A stretch of DNA of 35,504 nucleotides from Clostridia bacterium (GCA_017631955.1 JAGBSJ010000002.1:1-35504), one strand, 5' to 3'; positions 1-8,015 are shown, numbered from the stretch's first letter. Translations and numbers: made by a program. The notes: generated by a model not told the origin, from the letters alone.

Positions 1-323
1 ATGAAGGCAAATCTGCAATCTGCTATGTTGTTGCAGATACACCTGACGGCCCATATTTTGAACCCGATGACAACAAAATTTCCGTTGCAAGCGTAGCCCT
101 TGAGGGTAATTGCACATATAAAATCCTAAAAGAAAATAAATATGTTTTGATTGCAGACCAATTCCGTAACGGTGGCTATTTTATGCAGGAAAGTGAAGAT
201 TTAATAAACTGGAAAGCAGTTGATAAATCAAAAATCTCACTTGACCACCTACGTCCCCGCCACGGCTCAATGCTACATATAACTGACGAAGAATATAATA
301 GATTGGTTGAATATTACGAATAG
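1..323 (+). CDS. C-terminal fragment of a beta-propeller glycosidase-like protein (GH43/GH32 clan)
   Basis: This is the 3' end of a gene that starts before the window. It reads in frame from base 3 and stops with TAG at 321-323, giving about 106 residues. The stretch FRNGGYFMQESEDLINWK has the 'aromatic-rich strand, SxDLxxWK' pattern of one blade of a five-bladed propeller. It is followed by RPRHGSMLHITDEEY, the type of closing blade seen at the end of GH43-like enzymes. The catalytic acids lie upstream and are not visible, so the substrate cannot be named. The ATG at base 1 is out of this frame. A terminator hairpin begins one base after the stop and is shared with the converging gene at 366-1661. 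The fold is moderately sure; activity is unknown. Confidence 0.5.
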   Translation, partial: EGKSAICYVVADTPDGPYFEPDDNKISVASVALEGNCTYKILKENKYVLIADQFRNGGYFMQESEDLINWKAVDKSKISLDHLRPRHGSMLHITDEEYNRLVEYYE

Positions 324-356
324 AAAAAGCTCGGTTTACACCGAGCTTTTTGTTTT
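324..356. terminator. Bidirectional terminator, copy 1 of a duplicated hairpin
   Basis: An 11-bp perfect stem (324-334 with 341-351, core GCTCGG/CCGAGC) with a 6-nt loop is flanked by A-runs on one side and T-runs on the other. It therefore has a U-tail in both directions. It ends the glycosidase-like gene (stop at 323) and the converging HTH gene (stop at 366). It is 32/33 identical to the hairpin at 1743-1775. Confidence 0.9.
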
Positions 357-365
357 GCACTATTA

Positions 366-1661
366 TTAAAATATTAATGAGTCCATCCATTCCCCTAACA
401 TTTCAAGTAAGTATTCAAAACCGAGACCAACTAACCCGATTACCAATTCTATCATAATTCCCCAAATGCTTAAAAGTGGCAAAATCTTAAATGCCCATTT
501 TTCTTTTTTGGGATTACTGATTTCTGTAATTGAATATACCAACCATACAATAACAATATTAAGTGCATAAGGCAGAAAATCCATATGGAAAGTAAAAACA
601 TACGGTGGAAACAATATGTACTCACTTACCTGTTCAATAATAAAAGCAAGTAACGCAGATACCGTTACAATTATCGCTATTGTCTTAAAGGACTTTCTTC
701 TTTCAGGATTTTGCTCAATTGCAATACCCATAAGCATAGACAATACTATAGTTATAAGCACTGTACCCATTAAAGAGAAAATCAAACTTACTGCACTAAT
801 AATCACTGTGTATACTACGCTTAAAAATCCATCAGGATTATCTCTCATAAAATCTGTAATTAACCCTATAACAAGCCCTGCGAAAGATGTTATTGCAGCT
901 GAAGCAGCAACAGGAATAGTAGCATATAAAAATCTATATCTATTAAAATCTCCGATGTATCCTGATTTTTCTGTCAGATATTTTCCAAGCAAGATGCATC
1001 CCACCGTAGCAGCAATCGGTGTTAGCAAAAATGAATAATCCATTACAAATGTTGAAGCTTGCTCTAAATCATATATATCTAAAATTACAGATAAAGCCAA
1101 TAGTATTCCACTGATTATGGAAGGTATTGCCCCAATGAGAGCAAGAATAATTTCATATATAAACGCTATTTTCAAAAAGTATTTCTTTGTTACTGTTTTT
1201 GATTTATAAACTGGCTTTGCAAAATTATTTTCTGGCAAATTATAAGCAACAACCAATTTGTTTGCTATTTCATCGGGCACAAGATATGAATCTTCAATGG
1301 TTTGCAACTCTTCTTCAGAAATGCCAATCTTTTCGGCAACATCTTTAAGATACAAACCCTGTTCAGCACGAAATTCACCTAATGTTTTGCCCATTCTTGC
1401 ATTTATAGGGTTAAGAATTATGCCTTCTTCTTTTGTTGGTGTGTTTTGCAAAGGCAAAGCCATATTAAGTAGTTCTTCTGTTGAAATTTCAAACACCTCT
1501 GCAAGTTTTATAAGTGTTTCTGTTTTTGGGATTGCCGTGCCTGTCTCCCACTTTGAAACAGCTTTATTTGAAACGCCAAGGATTGCACCAAGTTCTTTTT
1601 GCGACAACCCCTTTTGTGTTCTTAATTCATATATTCTGTTGGACAGTTCATAGTTTGCCAT
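366..1661 (-). CDS. Membrane-anchored XRE regulator with two HTH domains
   Basis: Predicted 431-aa integral-membrane regulator. Residues 4-65 form a classic Cro/C1-type HTH (QKGLSQKELGAILGVSNKAV then SKWETGTAIP). Residues 90-143 form a second, divergent HTH (GLYLKDVAEKIGISEEEL) ending in a VVAYNLPENNF segment. From about residue 162 there are seven or eight hydrophobic segments. This suggests a DNA-binding head on a membrane sensor or transporter-like domain; ligand and target are unknown. I chose the ATG at 1661 because GGAAG lies 7 nt upstream and a good promoter (1683-1711) lies just before it. A longer reading from 1760 would run through that promoter. The next gene (1780-2754) is a paralogue lacking the first HTH. 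Autoregulation of its own or the neighbour's promoter is plausible but unproven. Confidence 0.8.
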   Translation of the reverse strand: MANYELSNRIYELRTQKGLSQKELGAILGVSNKAVSKWETGTAIPKTETLIKLAEVFEISTEELLNMALPLQNTPTKEEGIILNPINARMGKTLGEFRAEQGLYLKDVAEKIGISEEELQTIEDSYLVPDEIANKLVVAYNLPENNFAKPVYKSKTVTKKYFLKIAFIYEIILALIGAIPSIISGILLALSVILDIYDLEQASTFVMDYSFLLTPIAATVGCILLGKYLTEKSGYIGDFNRYRFLYATIPVAASAAITSFAGLVIGLITDFMRDNPDGFLSVVYTVIISAVSLIFSLMGTVLITIVLSMLMGIAIEQNPERRKSFKTIAIIVTVSALLAFIIEQVSEYILFPPYVFTFHMDFLPYALNIVIVWLVYSITEISNPKKEKWAFKILPLLSIWGIMIELVIGLVGLGFEYLLEMLGEWMDSLIF

Positions 1662-1682
1662 AAGAATCTTCCTTTCATAAAA

Positions 1683-1711
1683 ATTGTAACACACAGGCGT
1701 TTTTATGGCAA
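1683..1711 (-). promoter_or_regulatory. Promoter of the two-HTH membrane regulator
   Basis: On the minus strand TTGCCA (1711-1706) is followed by a 17-bp spacer and TACAAT (1688-1683), with a TG one base before the -10 (extended -10). It lies 22 nt upstream of the chosen start at 1661 and inside the over-long reading frame, supporting the shorter start. Confidence 0.75.
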
Positions 1712-1742
1712 GAAATAAAAATCTAATATTGGTAGAACTTGA

Positions 1743-1775
1743 AAAAAGCTCGGTTTTCACCGAGCTTTTTGTTTT
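1743..1775. terminator. Terminator, copy 2 of the duplicated hairpin
   Basis: Stem 1743-1753 with 1760-1770 (core GCTCGG/CCGAGC), 6-nt loop, A-run and T-run on opposite sides. It sits 10 nt after the stop of the minus-strand gene 1780-2754 and upstream of the promoter of the next gene, so it separates the two paralogues. Only one loop base differs from copy 1 at 324-356. Confidence 0.88.
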
Positions 1776-1779
1776 TAAT

Positions 1780-2754
1780 TTATAAACTGATTAAACCAAA
1801 CAACAATGTATCAACAATGCTTATTATAGGTAGAATTTCAAACGCGAAACTTGTCTTAGTCTTATTGTTATCTTTTGAAAGATAAACAAGCCATGCAACT
1901 GCAATATAAATGCCATAAACAAATATTCTTCTGATTATTGCATCGTATGTTGGGTATGGCTCTAAAGTGTTTGCAAAAATAGCAATTGCAAAAGCCAACA
2001 CAGAAGATATTGTTACAATTATCGCCATTGTTTTATGTCTTTTTGCTTTAAAAGTTACATCTTCTATAATGGCAGTATTCAGAAGATGTGTCATTATAAA
2101 TGCCGCAATTACCATTAGAACTATAGAAATAACAAAGCTTATTCCGCCCGCAATAGCCATAAAATAATATTTTGACTCGTCTTCCAACGTTTCTTTTAAT
2201 GCCATAGTTGTAATAAGTGTTGAAAGTGCTGTTATAACTGCAGTAGCACCCGATGGAATAACCTCATATAAATATCTGTATTTATAAATATCTCCGCTAA
2301 GCCCTGTTTTCTTCATAATATGTTTAGCAAACAAATGACAATATACAAATATAGCAACAACTGTGAATACATCACTGATTATTCCATAAATTTCTTTATA
2401 TATATTTAACGCTCCAATTGTATTGGCGTTCATGTGAATAATAGGAGTTATAATACCGTCAATCCACATAGGAATACAAAGCACAAGAGAAAACACAAGA
2501 TACCAACCAAGTGATGCTTTGAAGAAATACGCTTTCAAATTCTTTATCGGCTTAACAGGATTTACCGCTATTTCTTCGGCAAAATAATCTTCGGGAAGAT
2601 TATATGCCACAATCAACTTTTGAGTGATGTAATCAGGTGTGTTGCCAGATGATTCTGCTTTTGAAAGTTCTTCTTCCGTAATGCCGATTGTTTCTGCAAC
2701 ATCTTTGAGATATAACCCTTTTTCTGCTCTAAAATCAATTAAAGTTTTTGCCAT
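1780..2754 (-). CDS. Membrane-anchored HTH protein, paralogue of the upstream-strand neighbour
   Basis: 324-aa protein. Residues 1-60 (MAKTLIDFRAEKGLYLKDVA, then ETIGITEEEL and LIVAYNLPEDYF) match the second HTH of the neighbouring gene 366-1661 almost residue for residue. The remainder has about seven hydrophobic segments laid out as in that neighbour, including similar RYLYEVIPSGATAVITA / RFLYATIPVAASAAITS blocks. It lacks the leading classic XRE domain. The start at 2754 has AGGAGG 8 nt upstream. It is transcribed from its own promoter (2783-2812) and ends at the duplicated hairpin. Function unknown; a membrane-tethered regulator is the simplest reading. The HTH is degenerate enough that it may bind protein rather than DNA. 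Confidence 0.75.
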   Translation of the reverse strand: MAKTLIDFRAEKGLYLKDVAETIGITEEELSKAESSGNTPDYITQKLIVAYNLPEDYFAEEIAVNPVKPIKNLKAYFFKASLGWYLVFSLVLCIPMWIDGIITPIIHMNANTIGALNIYKEIYGIISDVFTVVAIFVYCHLFAKHIMKKTGLSGDIYKYRYLYEVIPSGATAVITALSTLITTMALKETLEDESKYYFMAIAGGISFVISIVLMVIAAFIMTHLLNTAIIEDVTFKAKRHKTMAIIVTISSVLAFAIAIFANTLEPYPTYDAIIRRIFVYGIYIAVAWLVYLSKDNNKTKTSFAFEILPIISIVDTLLFGLISL

Positions 2755-2782
2755 AATAACCCTCCTTTATCTTTGTAACTTC

Positions 2783-2812
2783 AATATATCATATAAAGAT
2801 ACGAAATGTCAA
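2783..2812 (-). promoter_or_regulatory. Promoter of the single-HTH membrane protein
   Basis: Minus-strand TTGACA (2812-2807), 18-bp spacer, TATATT (2788-2783) preceded by TGA (extended -10). The ATG is 28 nt downstream at 2754. Confidence 0.75.
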
Positions 2813-2831
2813 TTGTGCATATTATAAGAAA

Positions 2832-2857
2832 AAGGACAACCATTTTTGGTTGTCCTT
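2832..2857 (-). terminator. Terminator of the antiporter operon
   Basis: Perfect 11-bp stem AAGGACAACCA (2832-2842) with TGGTTGTCCTT (2847-2857) and a 4-nt loop, starting 4 nt after the antiporter stop. On the minus strand the hairpin is followed by CTTTTTCTT. Confidence 0.88.
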
Positions 2858-2861
2858 ACAA

Positions 2862-4031
2862 CTATACCTTTTTAATTTCTCCTGCTTTTGTGAGTACAAT
2901 TTTTGTAAGAAGCGGTCCTACAAGTTCATACACAAGTGTTGCGCAAAGAATTACCGCTCTTATCTGTTCACCATAATCAGGCACAACAGTCAATGATAAC
3001 TGCGCCATACCAATAGCAACACCCGCTTGCGGTAAAAGAGTTATACCAAGATATTTTCTTACATTCTTTTCGGCTTTTGTGAAAACACATCCAAGCATTG
3101 CGCCAAAGTATTTACCTGCCGAGCGGAATACAAGATACAGAATTCCCGCAATGCCTACACTCTTAAGCACTTCAAAGTTGAAATGAGCACCTGAAATCAC
3201 GAAAAAGAGCATAAACACGGGTGGAGTCCAACGGTCTGTTCCCTCCATAACCGCATCTGTAACCTTTGAAAAGTTTGCAAGTGCGGCGCCGATTGCCATA
3301 CAGAATAGAAGTGAAGAAAATCCGAGAAGTTCTGATAATCCCACGCCTAAAAACACCGCCGTAACAACAAGTGACATTCTGTTTGCACGAGAAAGGAAGA
3401 CTTTTGTAGCAATCGCCAATACAAATCCCACCGCAAAGCCAACAATTAATGAGCCCGCAATTTCAATTAACGGCTTTACAATAGTTTCATAAAAACTGAA
3501 CTCGCCCTTTGCTCCTAACGCTTTTGCCACACTTGATAAAATTGAGAAAAGCATAAGACAAACTGCATCATCAATAGCAACTACAGGCAAAAGAGTTGAT
3601 GTAACAGGCCCCCTTGCTTTATACTGACGCACAACCATCAAGGTTGCCGCAGGAGCTGTTGCAGATGCAATTGCGCCCAATACAAGTGCCAACTGTGGAT
3701 TAAATCCCGTAAGTATTAATACTGTTGATACAAGAGCGCTTGCCCCCACCGCTTCTAAAAGAGTAATTACAAAGATTTTTGCACCTAATTGTTTAAGTGC
3801 AGAGAATTTGAACTCACCACCAATTGAAAATGCGATAAATCCAAGTGCTGCCTCAGTAATTATTGAAAGCCCTTCAATGTTTTCGTGGTTAAAAATACCA
3901 AGACAGTAAGGCCCTACAATAAGCCCTGCTATAAGATACCCAGTAACATTGGGCAGATTGATTTTTTTCATTATTCTTGTCATGAGAAGACCTACAATCA
4001 TTCCCAATGACAACGCTAAAAGTGTATTCAC
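2862..4031 (-). CDS. CPA2-family cation:proton antiporter, membrane domain only
   Basis: 389-aa, very hydrophobic protein with about 12 membrane segments, of the CPA2 (NapA/KefB-like) sodium/hydrogen exchanger family. The N-terminus (LPNVTGYLIAGLIVGP) is the family's first-helix signature. VVAIDDAVCLMLFS (about residues 150-163) carries the paired Asp residues that bind the ion in electrogenic CPA2 members. TAPAATLMVVRQY (about 126-138) is the crossing unwound helix. There is no C-terminal TrkA-N/RCK domain, so regulation must come from elsewhere. The gene follows a PII-like gene by 16 nt in the same operon, which could supply that control. Likely role: sodium or potassium efflux and pH homeostasis at the cytoplasmic membrane. 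The ion is not decided by the sequence. Confidence 0.85.
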   Translation of the reverse strand: MNTLLALSLGMIVGLLMTRIMKKINLPNVTGYLIAGLIVGPYCLGIFNHENIEGLSIITEAALGFIAFSIGGEFKFSALKQLGAKIFVITLLEAVGASALVSTVLILTGFNPQLALVLGAIASATAPAATLMVVRQYKARGPVTSTLLPVVAIDDAVCLMLFSILSSVAKALGAKGEFSFYETIVKPLIEIAGSLIVGFAVGFVLAIATKVFLSRANRMSLVVTAVFLGVGLSELLGFSSLLFCMAIGAALANFSKVTDAVMEGTDRWTPPVFMLFFVISGAHFNFEVLKSVGIAGILYLVFRSAGKYFGAMLGCVFTKAEKNVRKYLGITLLPQAGVAIGMAQLSLTVVPDYGEQIRAVILCATLVYELVGPLLTKIVLTKAGEIKKV

Positions 4032-4047
4032 TTAAAAAGTCCCCCGA

Positions 4048-4389
4048 TTATTTAATGCCCTCAACTGTAATTCCGGGAACAGTGATAATAATTCCCGTAT
4101 TTTCTTTATCAATACCGCCTGTAACCTCGCGTACAATTTCTTTTGCACGTACAATATGGTCTTCACTTAATGCAGAAATAAGCATTTTGTTGGTGCTACC
4201 TCTTTCAGGATTAAGATATTGACGAAGTGAGCCGAAAATTGGTGGTGGCTCAACAGAAGTATGGCTCATTGCCTGCAAAACACCCTCACAGTCAACAAGA
4301 GAACCGCCACCGATACCCTCTGCCATAAATTCTGCAAGGACTTTGTCCATATGTCTTGAATTGTGTAAAATCAAAATAAAAAGCTGCAT
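4048..4389 (-). CDS. PII-like small protein paired with the antiporter
   Basis: 113-aa protein with the beta-alpha-beta/beta-alpha-beta layout of the GlnB/PII superfamily. MQLFILILHNSRHMDKVLAE then GIGGGSLVDCEGVL resembles PII beta1-alpha1-beta2. NKMLISALSEDHIVRAKEIV followed by a glycine-rich turn and IIITVP resembles beta3-alpha2-beta4. The T-loop position holds an unusual proline-rich segment (SVEPPPIFGSLRQYLNPERG) and lacks the canonical uridylylated Tyr context. It is not a classic nitrogen PII protein. A GGAGG lies 9 nt before the ATG and a promoter at 4419-4446. Being the first gene of a two-gene operon with an RCK-less antiporter, it is probably a nucleotide-sensing regulator of that transporter. 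That role is inference. Confidence 0.6.
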   Translation of the reverse strand: MQLFILILHNSRHMDKVLAEFMAEGIGGGSLVDCEGVLQAMSHTSVEPPPIFGSLRQYLNPERGSTNKMLISALSEDHIVRAKEIVREVTGGIDKENTGIIITVPGITVEGIK

Positions 4390-4418
4390 AAAACACCCTC
4401 CATAAAATTTCTGTTTCT

Positions 4419-4446
4419 ATTATACTCTTTTTGTGTTATAATTCAA
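4419..4446 (-). promoter_or_regulatory. Promoter of the PII-like/antiporter operon
   Basis: Minus-strand TTGAAT (4446-4441), 16-bp spacer, consensus TATAAT (4424-4419). The ATG at 4389 follows after 29 nt. It overlaps the divergent -10 at 4437-4442, so the two transcription units probably compete for polymerase. Confidence 0.65.
4434..4442 (+). promoter_or_regulatory. Extended -10 promoter of the rluA-type gene
   Basis: TGTTATAAT on the plus strand is a TGnTATAAT extended -10 with consensus hexamer at 4437-4442. No convincing -35 is present. It lies 33 nt before the ATG at 4476 and inside the -35/spacer of the divergent promoter. Confidence 0.5.
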
Positions 4447-4475
4447 TTATAAAAACTGACGAAAGGTGAAGTCTT

Positions 4476-5360
4476 ATGAATATAAAAAGGCGTATAGATT
4501 TCACAATTGAAGAAAAGTATGACGGCAAACAAGTCTTTGATTTTTTGCGAAACAGAGCAAAAGTTTCGGCTCGTCTTATTCCTAAGCTCAAGCATGACCC
4601 TGAGGGAATCATGATTAACGGAGTTCACGCAAGAACTATTGATTTGCTCAAAACTGGTGATGTTTTATCAATTACTGTTCCTGCCGACAAAGAAGAAAAA
4701 GTCAAAGCAGTTGCACCATTAGATTATAAACTCAAGGTTTTATATGAGGATGACGACATTCTTATTATCGACAAACCCGCAGGACTCCCCTTGCACCCAT
4801 CACACAATCATCAAGGTGACACAGTAGCGAATGCGGTGGCGTATCATCTTGAAAGTCAGGGAAAATCTGCAGTTTTCCGTTCAATAGGTCGTCTTGACCG
4901 TGGTACTTCTGGTATAATTGTCTGTGCCCTTAACAGATTTATTGCAGGTGTGCTCAATGGTAAAATATATAAAGAATATATGGCAGTTTGTGAAGGTGTT
5001 TATGAAGGCGAAGGTGTAATTGACAGACCAATCTATCGACCTGACCCAATAAAGACTTACCGCACAGTTGACGAGCGTGGTGAAGTTGCAATTACAAACT
5101 GGAAAGCACTTTCACACCACAATGGTCGCACTCTTTTGCGTATTCACCTGCTTACAGGCAGAACTCATCAAATTCGTGTGCATTTTTCTTCACTTGGCAC
5201 TCCCCTTACAGGCGACACAATGTACGGTACCCCTCGTGACGATATTTCTCGTCAGGCACTTCATTGTTGTTATTGTAAATTTACACATCCTATTACAAAA
5301 GAATTAATCGAAATTGAAAGCGAGTTGCCTCCAGATATTGCACAATTCATTTCCAAATAA
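4476..5360 (+). CDS. RluA-family RNA pseudouridine synthase
   Basis: 294-aa enzyme converting specific uridines in rRNA or tRNA to pseudouridine. Residues 1-75 form an S4-like RNA-binding domain (DFLRNRAKVSARLIPKLK, GDVLSI). The catalytic domain follows. GRLDRGTSGI holds the catalytic Asp at residue 141, and LLTGRTHQIRVHFSSLGTPL with GDTMYG is the conserved RluA C-terminal signature. The length fits the RluD/YlyB-type group. The start at 4476 has AAAGGTGAAG upstream. It stands alone between a divergent operon and the acyltransferase pair, whose own promoter begins 6 nt after its stop. The exact target uridine cannot be told from the sequence, so no symbol is given. Confidence 0.92.
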   Translation: MNIKRRIDFTIEEKYDGKQVFDFLRNRAKVSARLIPKLKHDPEGIMINGVHARTIDLLKTGDVLSITVPADKEEKVKAVAPLDYKLKVLYEDDDILIIDKPAGLPLHPSHNHQGDTVANAVAYHLESQGKSAVFRSIGRLDRGTSGIIVCALNRFIAGVLNGKIYKEYMAVCEGVYEGEGVIDRPIYRPDPIKTYRTVDERGEVAITNWKALSHHNGRTLLRIHLLTGRTHQIRVHFSSLGTPLTGDTMYGTPRDDISRQALHCCYCKFTHPITKELIEIESELPPDIAQFISK

Positions 5361-5366
5361 ACACTA

Positions 5367-5395
5367 TTGAATATTTTTGTTGTTTATGGTAAAAT
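5367..5395 (+). promoter_or_regulatory. Promoter of the acyltransferase pair
   Basis: TTGAAT (5367-5372), 17-bp spacer, TAAAAT (5390-5395) with TG one base before the -10. The predicted transcript starts near 5402, before the ATG at 5427. This excludes the longer in-frame reading that would start at 5367. Confidence 0.75.
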
Positions 5396-5426
5396 AGTTA
5401 CAAATCGGTTACAATTGGGTGATTTT

Positions 5427-6722
5427 ATGAATGAGATTTTGGATTATATCGTATATCCTGAAAATATAGAAATTAATGTACCCCCTATTATGCCTAAAAG
5501 ACAAAACGACTTTTACGCAGGGCTTGTATATAACATTTCACGCTTTATTCTTAAATTTATTGTCCGTGGTGGCACTAAACTTGAAAAAATTGGCGATGTA
5601 GAAAACCTTAAACCGCCTTACATTGTTCTTTGCAATCATAACCAATTTGTAGATTTCTTTACATGTTACAAGGCATTACATCCCCATAAAATCAATAATA
5701 TTGCTACTCTTGACGGATTTATCGGCTTTGAAAAAGTTATGACAGAGTTAGGTTGTGCTTGCCACAGAAAATACACAACAGATTTAGGGCTTGTTCGCGC
5801 TTGTCATAAAGTGCTTCACGAATATGGTGACATTCTTTGTATGTACCCTGAAGCACGCTACTCAAATGTTGGTACAACTGCAATAATTCCTGATGTTGTG
5901 GGCAAACTTGTTAAAAAGAATAAAGTACCTGTTGTGGTAATTCTTAATCACGGTCATTATCTTAATGCACCGTTCTGGGATTTCCGTCAATACAGAAAAG
6001 TTCCATTCTATTCTACTATGAAGCAAATCCTTACAGTAGAACAGATTGAAGAAATGACCGCGGAAGAAATCAACGAATTAATTCGCGAAGAAATGTATTA
6101 CGACGACCACGCTTGGCAGAAAGAAAACAATATTAAGATTACAGAAAATTTCCGTGCAGACGGACTTAATAAAGTCCTTTACAAATGCCCACATTGTATG
6201 GCAGAGGGCAAAACTGTTGGTAAGGGTATTCACCTTACTTGTGAAGAATGCGGTAAAGTGTGGGAATATACTGAACTTGGCGAATTAAAAGCCCTTGATG
6301 GTGAAACTGAATTCTCACATATTCCTGATTGGTATGAGTGGGAGCGTGAATGTGTACGCCAAGAAATTCTTGATGGTACTTACTATTATGAAGAAACACT
6401 TCCTGTGCAGTCAATGCCGGGACTCGAATTTATTCCTATTGGCGAAGCAAAAGTTACTCATGATTTAGAAAACGGATTTGTAATTGAGGGTCATTATAAC
6501 GGCCACGATTACAGAATTCAACGACAGACAAAATCGCTTTATACATTACATAACGAATTTGCATTCAAAAAGCTTGGTAAAGTTGATTGCTTTGACGTTT
6601 CAGTTAAAGACAATTCTTTCTATTGTATACCAAAACAGAAAGATGTTGTAACCAAGCTTATGCTTGCAACTGAAGAAATGTATAAAATCGTCAGCGAGAA
6701 AAAGGAAAAAACTACGGTTTAA
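5427..6722 (+). CDS. PlsC-type acyltransferase with zinc ribbon and C-terminal extension (copy A)
   Basis: 431 aa. The first 230 residues resemble 1-acyl-sn-glycerol-3-phosphate acyltransferases. NHNQFVD holds the HX4D catalytic pair (His71, Asp76), and YPEARYS (140-146) replaces the usual FPEGTRS acceptor motif. Then comes a four-Cys zinc ribbon, CPHC at 254-257 and CEEC at 272-275. After it lies a conserved region of about 150 residues (ETEFSHIPDWYEWER, KVTHDLENGFVIEGHYN) that I cannot assign. Ordinary PlsC proteins are about 200-250 aa, so this is a long, fused form. The start at 5427 has GGGTGAT upstream and follows the promoter. The paralogue at 6731 begins 8 nt after the stop, so both are probably co-transcribed. 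Likely a membrane-associated lipid acyltransferase; its acceptor is unknown. Confidence 0.75.
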   Translation: MNEILDYIVYPENIEINVPPIMPKRQNDFYAGLVYNISRFILKFIVRGGTKLEKIGDVENLKPPYIVLCNHNQFVDFFTCYKALHPHKINNIATLDGFIGFEKVMTELGCACHRKYTTDLGLVRACHKVLHEYGDILCMYPEARYSNVGTTAIIPDVVGKLVKKNKVPVVVILNHGHYLNAPFWDFRQYRKVPFYSTMKQILTVEQIEEMTAEEINELIREEMYYDDHAWQKENNIKITENFRADGLNKVLYKCPHCMAEGKTVGKGIHLTCEECGKVWEYTELGELKALDGETEFSHIPDWYEWERECVRQEILDGTYYYEETLPVQSMPGLEFIPIGEAKVTHDLENGFVIEGHYNGHDYRIQRQTKSLYTLHNEFAFKKLGKVDCFDVSVKDNSFYCIPKQKDVVTKLMLATEEMYKIVSEKKEKTTV

Positions 6723-6730
6723 TTACTACT

Positions 6731-8011
6731 ATGAATGAAAACAGAGAATTTTTGACAGAAATTATTTATCCTGATAATGTTGAGAGATATAATTCCGCGA
6801 AATCTCCGTTAAAACAATCGGACTTAGTAACAAAACTTGCTTACTTTGTTTCAAGCGTTATTCTATCTCTTGTGCGAAAGGGATACAAAATCGAAAAATT
6901 TAATATGGATGACTTAAAGCCACCTTATGTTTTACTTATCAACCATATGCAATCCCTTGATTTTTGTACTATGTTTAAGGCAACTTATCCTAATAAGGTA
7001 AATACAGTTGCCACATTCCACACATACTACACAGTTTCGGGAATTATGGAAAAACTAGGTTGTATTTGCACTCGCAAATTTACAACAGATTTAAGTCTTG
7101 TTCGTGCTTGTAAAAAGGTGCTGCACGAATATGGTGACATTTTTTGTATGTTCCCAGAAGCAAGATACACTCCCGACGGAACACTTTGTATTTTACCGCC
7201 TGCAGTAGGCAAACTTGCTAAAAAGAATAATGTTCCTATTGTGGTAATGCTTAATCACGGAAATTATCTTAATCTTCCGTTCTGGACAAATTTCAAATTC
7301 CGCAAAACACCTATTCGTGTTGAAATGAAACAAATTTTAACTGCCGAAGAAGTTGCAGAAAAAAGCGTTGATGAAATTAATGAGATTATTCGCAAGGAAA
7401 TGGAATATGACGAATATAAGTGGCAGAAAGACAATAATATTCGCATAAAAGAAAAATACCGTGCCGAAGGTCTTAATAAAATTCTTTATCAATGCCCAAA
7501 TTGCAAAACCGAGCACAAAATGATTTCAAAGGGTATTCACTTGTGGTGTGAGGAATGCGGTAAAAAATGGGAAATGACCGAACTTGGTGAAATGAAAGCA
7601 CTTCAAGGCGAAACTGAGTTTTCTCACATTCCTGATTGGTATAAGTGGGAGCGTGAAAATGTTCGCCAACAACTTCTTGACGGAACTTATCACTACGAAG
7701 AGGAACTTCAAGTTTACTCCACCCCCGGCGTTAATGAATATATCAACTTAGGTACAGCAAAGGTTACTCACGACTTGCAGAATGGTTTTGTTATTGAAGG
7801 TCATTATAACGACAACAATTACAGAATTCAACGACCAACCAAGGGTATTTATGGGTTACACGTTGAATATCAATTTAAGCAGTTAAAATATTTAGATTGC
7901 TTTGAAATTTCAACTACAAACGACTCGTTCTACTGTATGACAAAGAAAAAAGATATAGTTACAAAACTTGCCCTTGCAACAGAAGAAGCATTCAAAATTG
8001 CAAATGAATAA
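6731..8011 (+). CDS. PlsC-type acyltransferase with zinc ribbon and C-terminal extension (copy B)
   Basis: 426-aa tandem paralogue of copy A with the same architecture. HMQSLD (His72, Asp77) is the HX4D motif and FPEARYT (141-147) the second acyltransferase motif. A zinc ribbon follows (CPNC 255-258, CEEC 273-276). The C-terminal region holds the same blocks as copy A (ETEFSHIPDWYKWER, AKVTHDLQNGFVIEGHYN). All motif residues are kept, so both copies should be active rather than one being decayed. No clear ribosome site precedes the ATG. With an 8-nt gap, translation is probably coupled to copy A. A strong convergent terminator follows at 8016. Two different substrates or a heterodimer would explain keeping both copies; this is inference. 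Confidence 0.72.
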   Translation: MNENREFLTEIIYPDNVERYNSAKSPLKQSDLVTKLAYFVSSVILSLVRKGYKIEKFNMDDLKPPYVLLINHMQSLDFCTMFKATYPNKVNTVATFHTYYTVSGIMEKLGCICTRKFTTDLSLVRACKKVLHEYGDIFCMFPEARYTPDGTLCILPPAVGKLAKKNNVPIVVMLNHGNYLNLPFWTNFKFRKTPIRVEMKQILTAEEVAEKSVDEINEIIRKEMEYDEYKWQKDNNIRIKEKYRAEGLNKILYQCPNCKTEHKMISKGIHLWCEECGKKWEMTELGEMKALQGETEFSHIPDWYKWERENVRQQLLDGTYHYEEELQVYSTPGVNEYINLGTAKVTHDLQNGFVIEGHYNDNNYRIQRPTKGIYGLHVEYQFKQLKYLDCFEISTTNDSFYCMTKKKDIVTKLALATEEAFKIANE

Positions 8012-8015
8012 AAAT

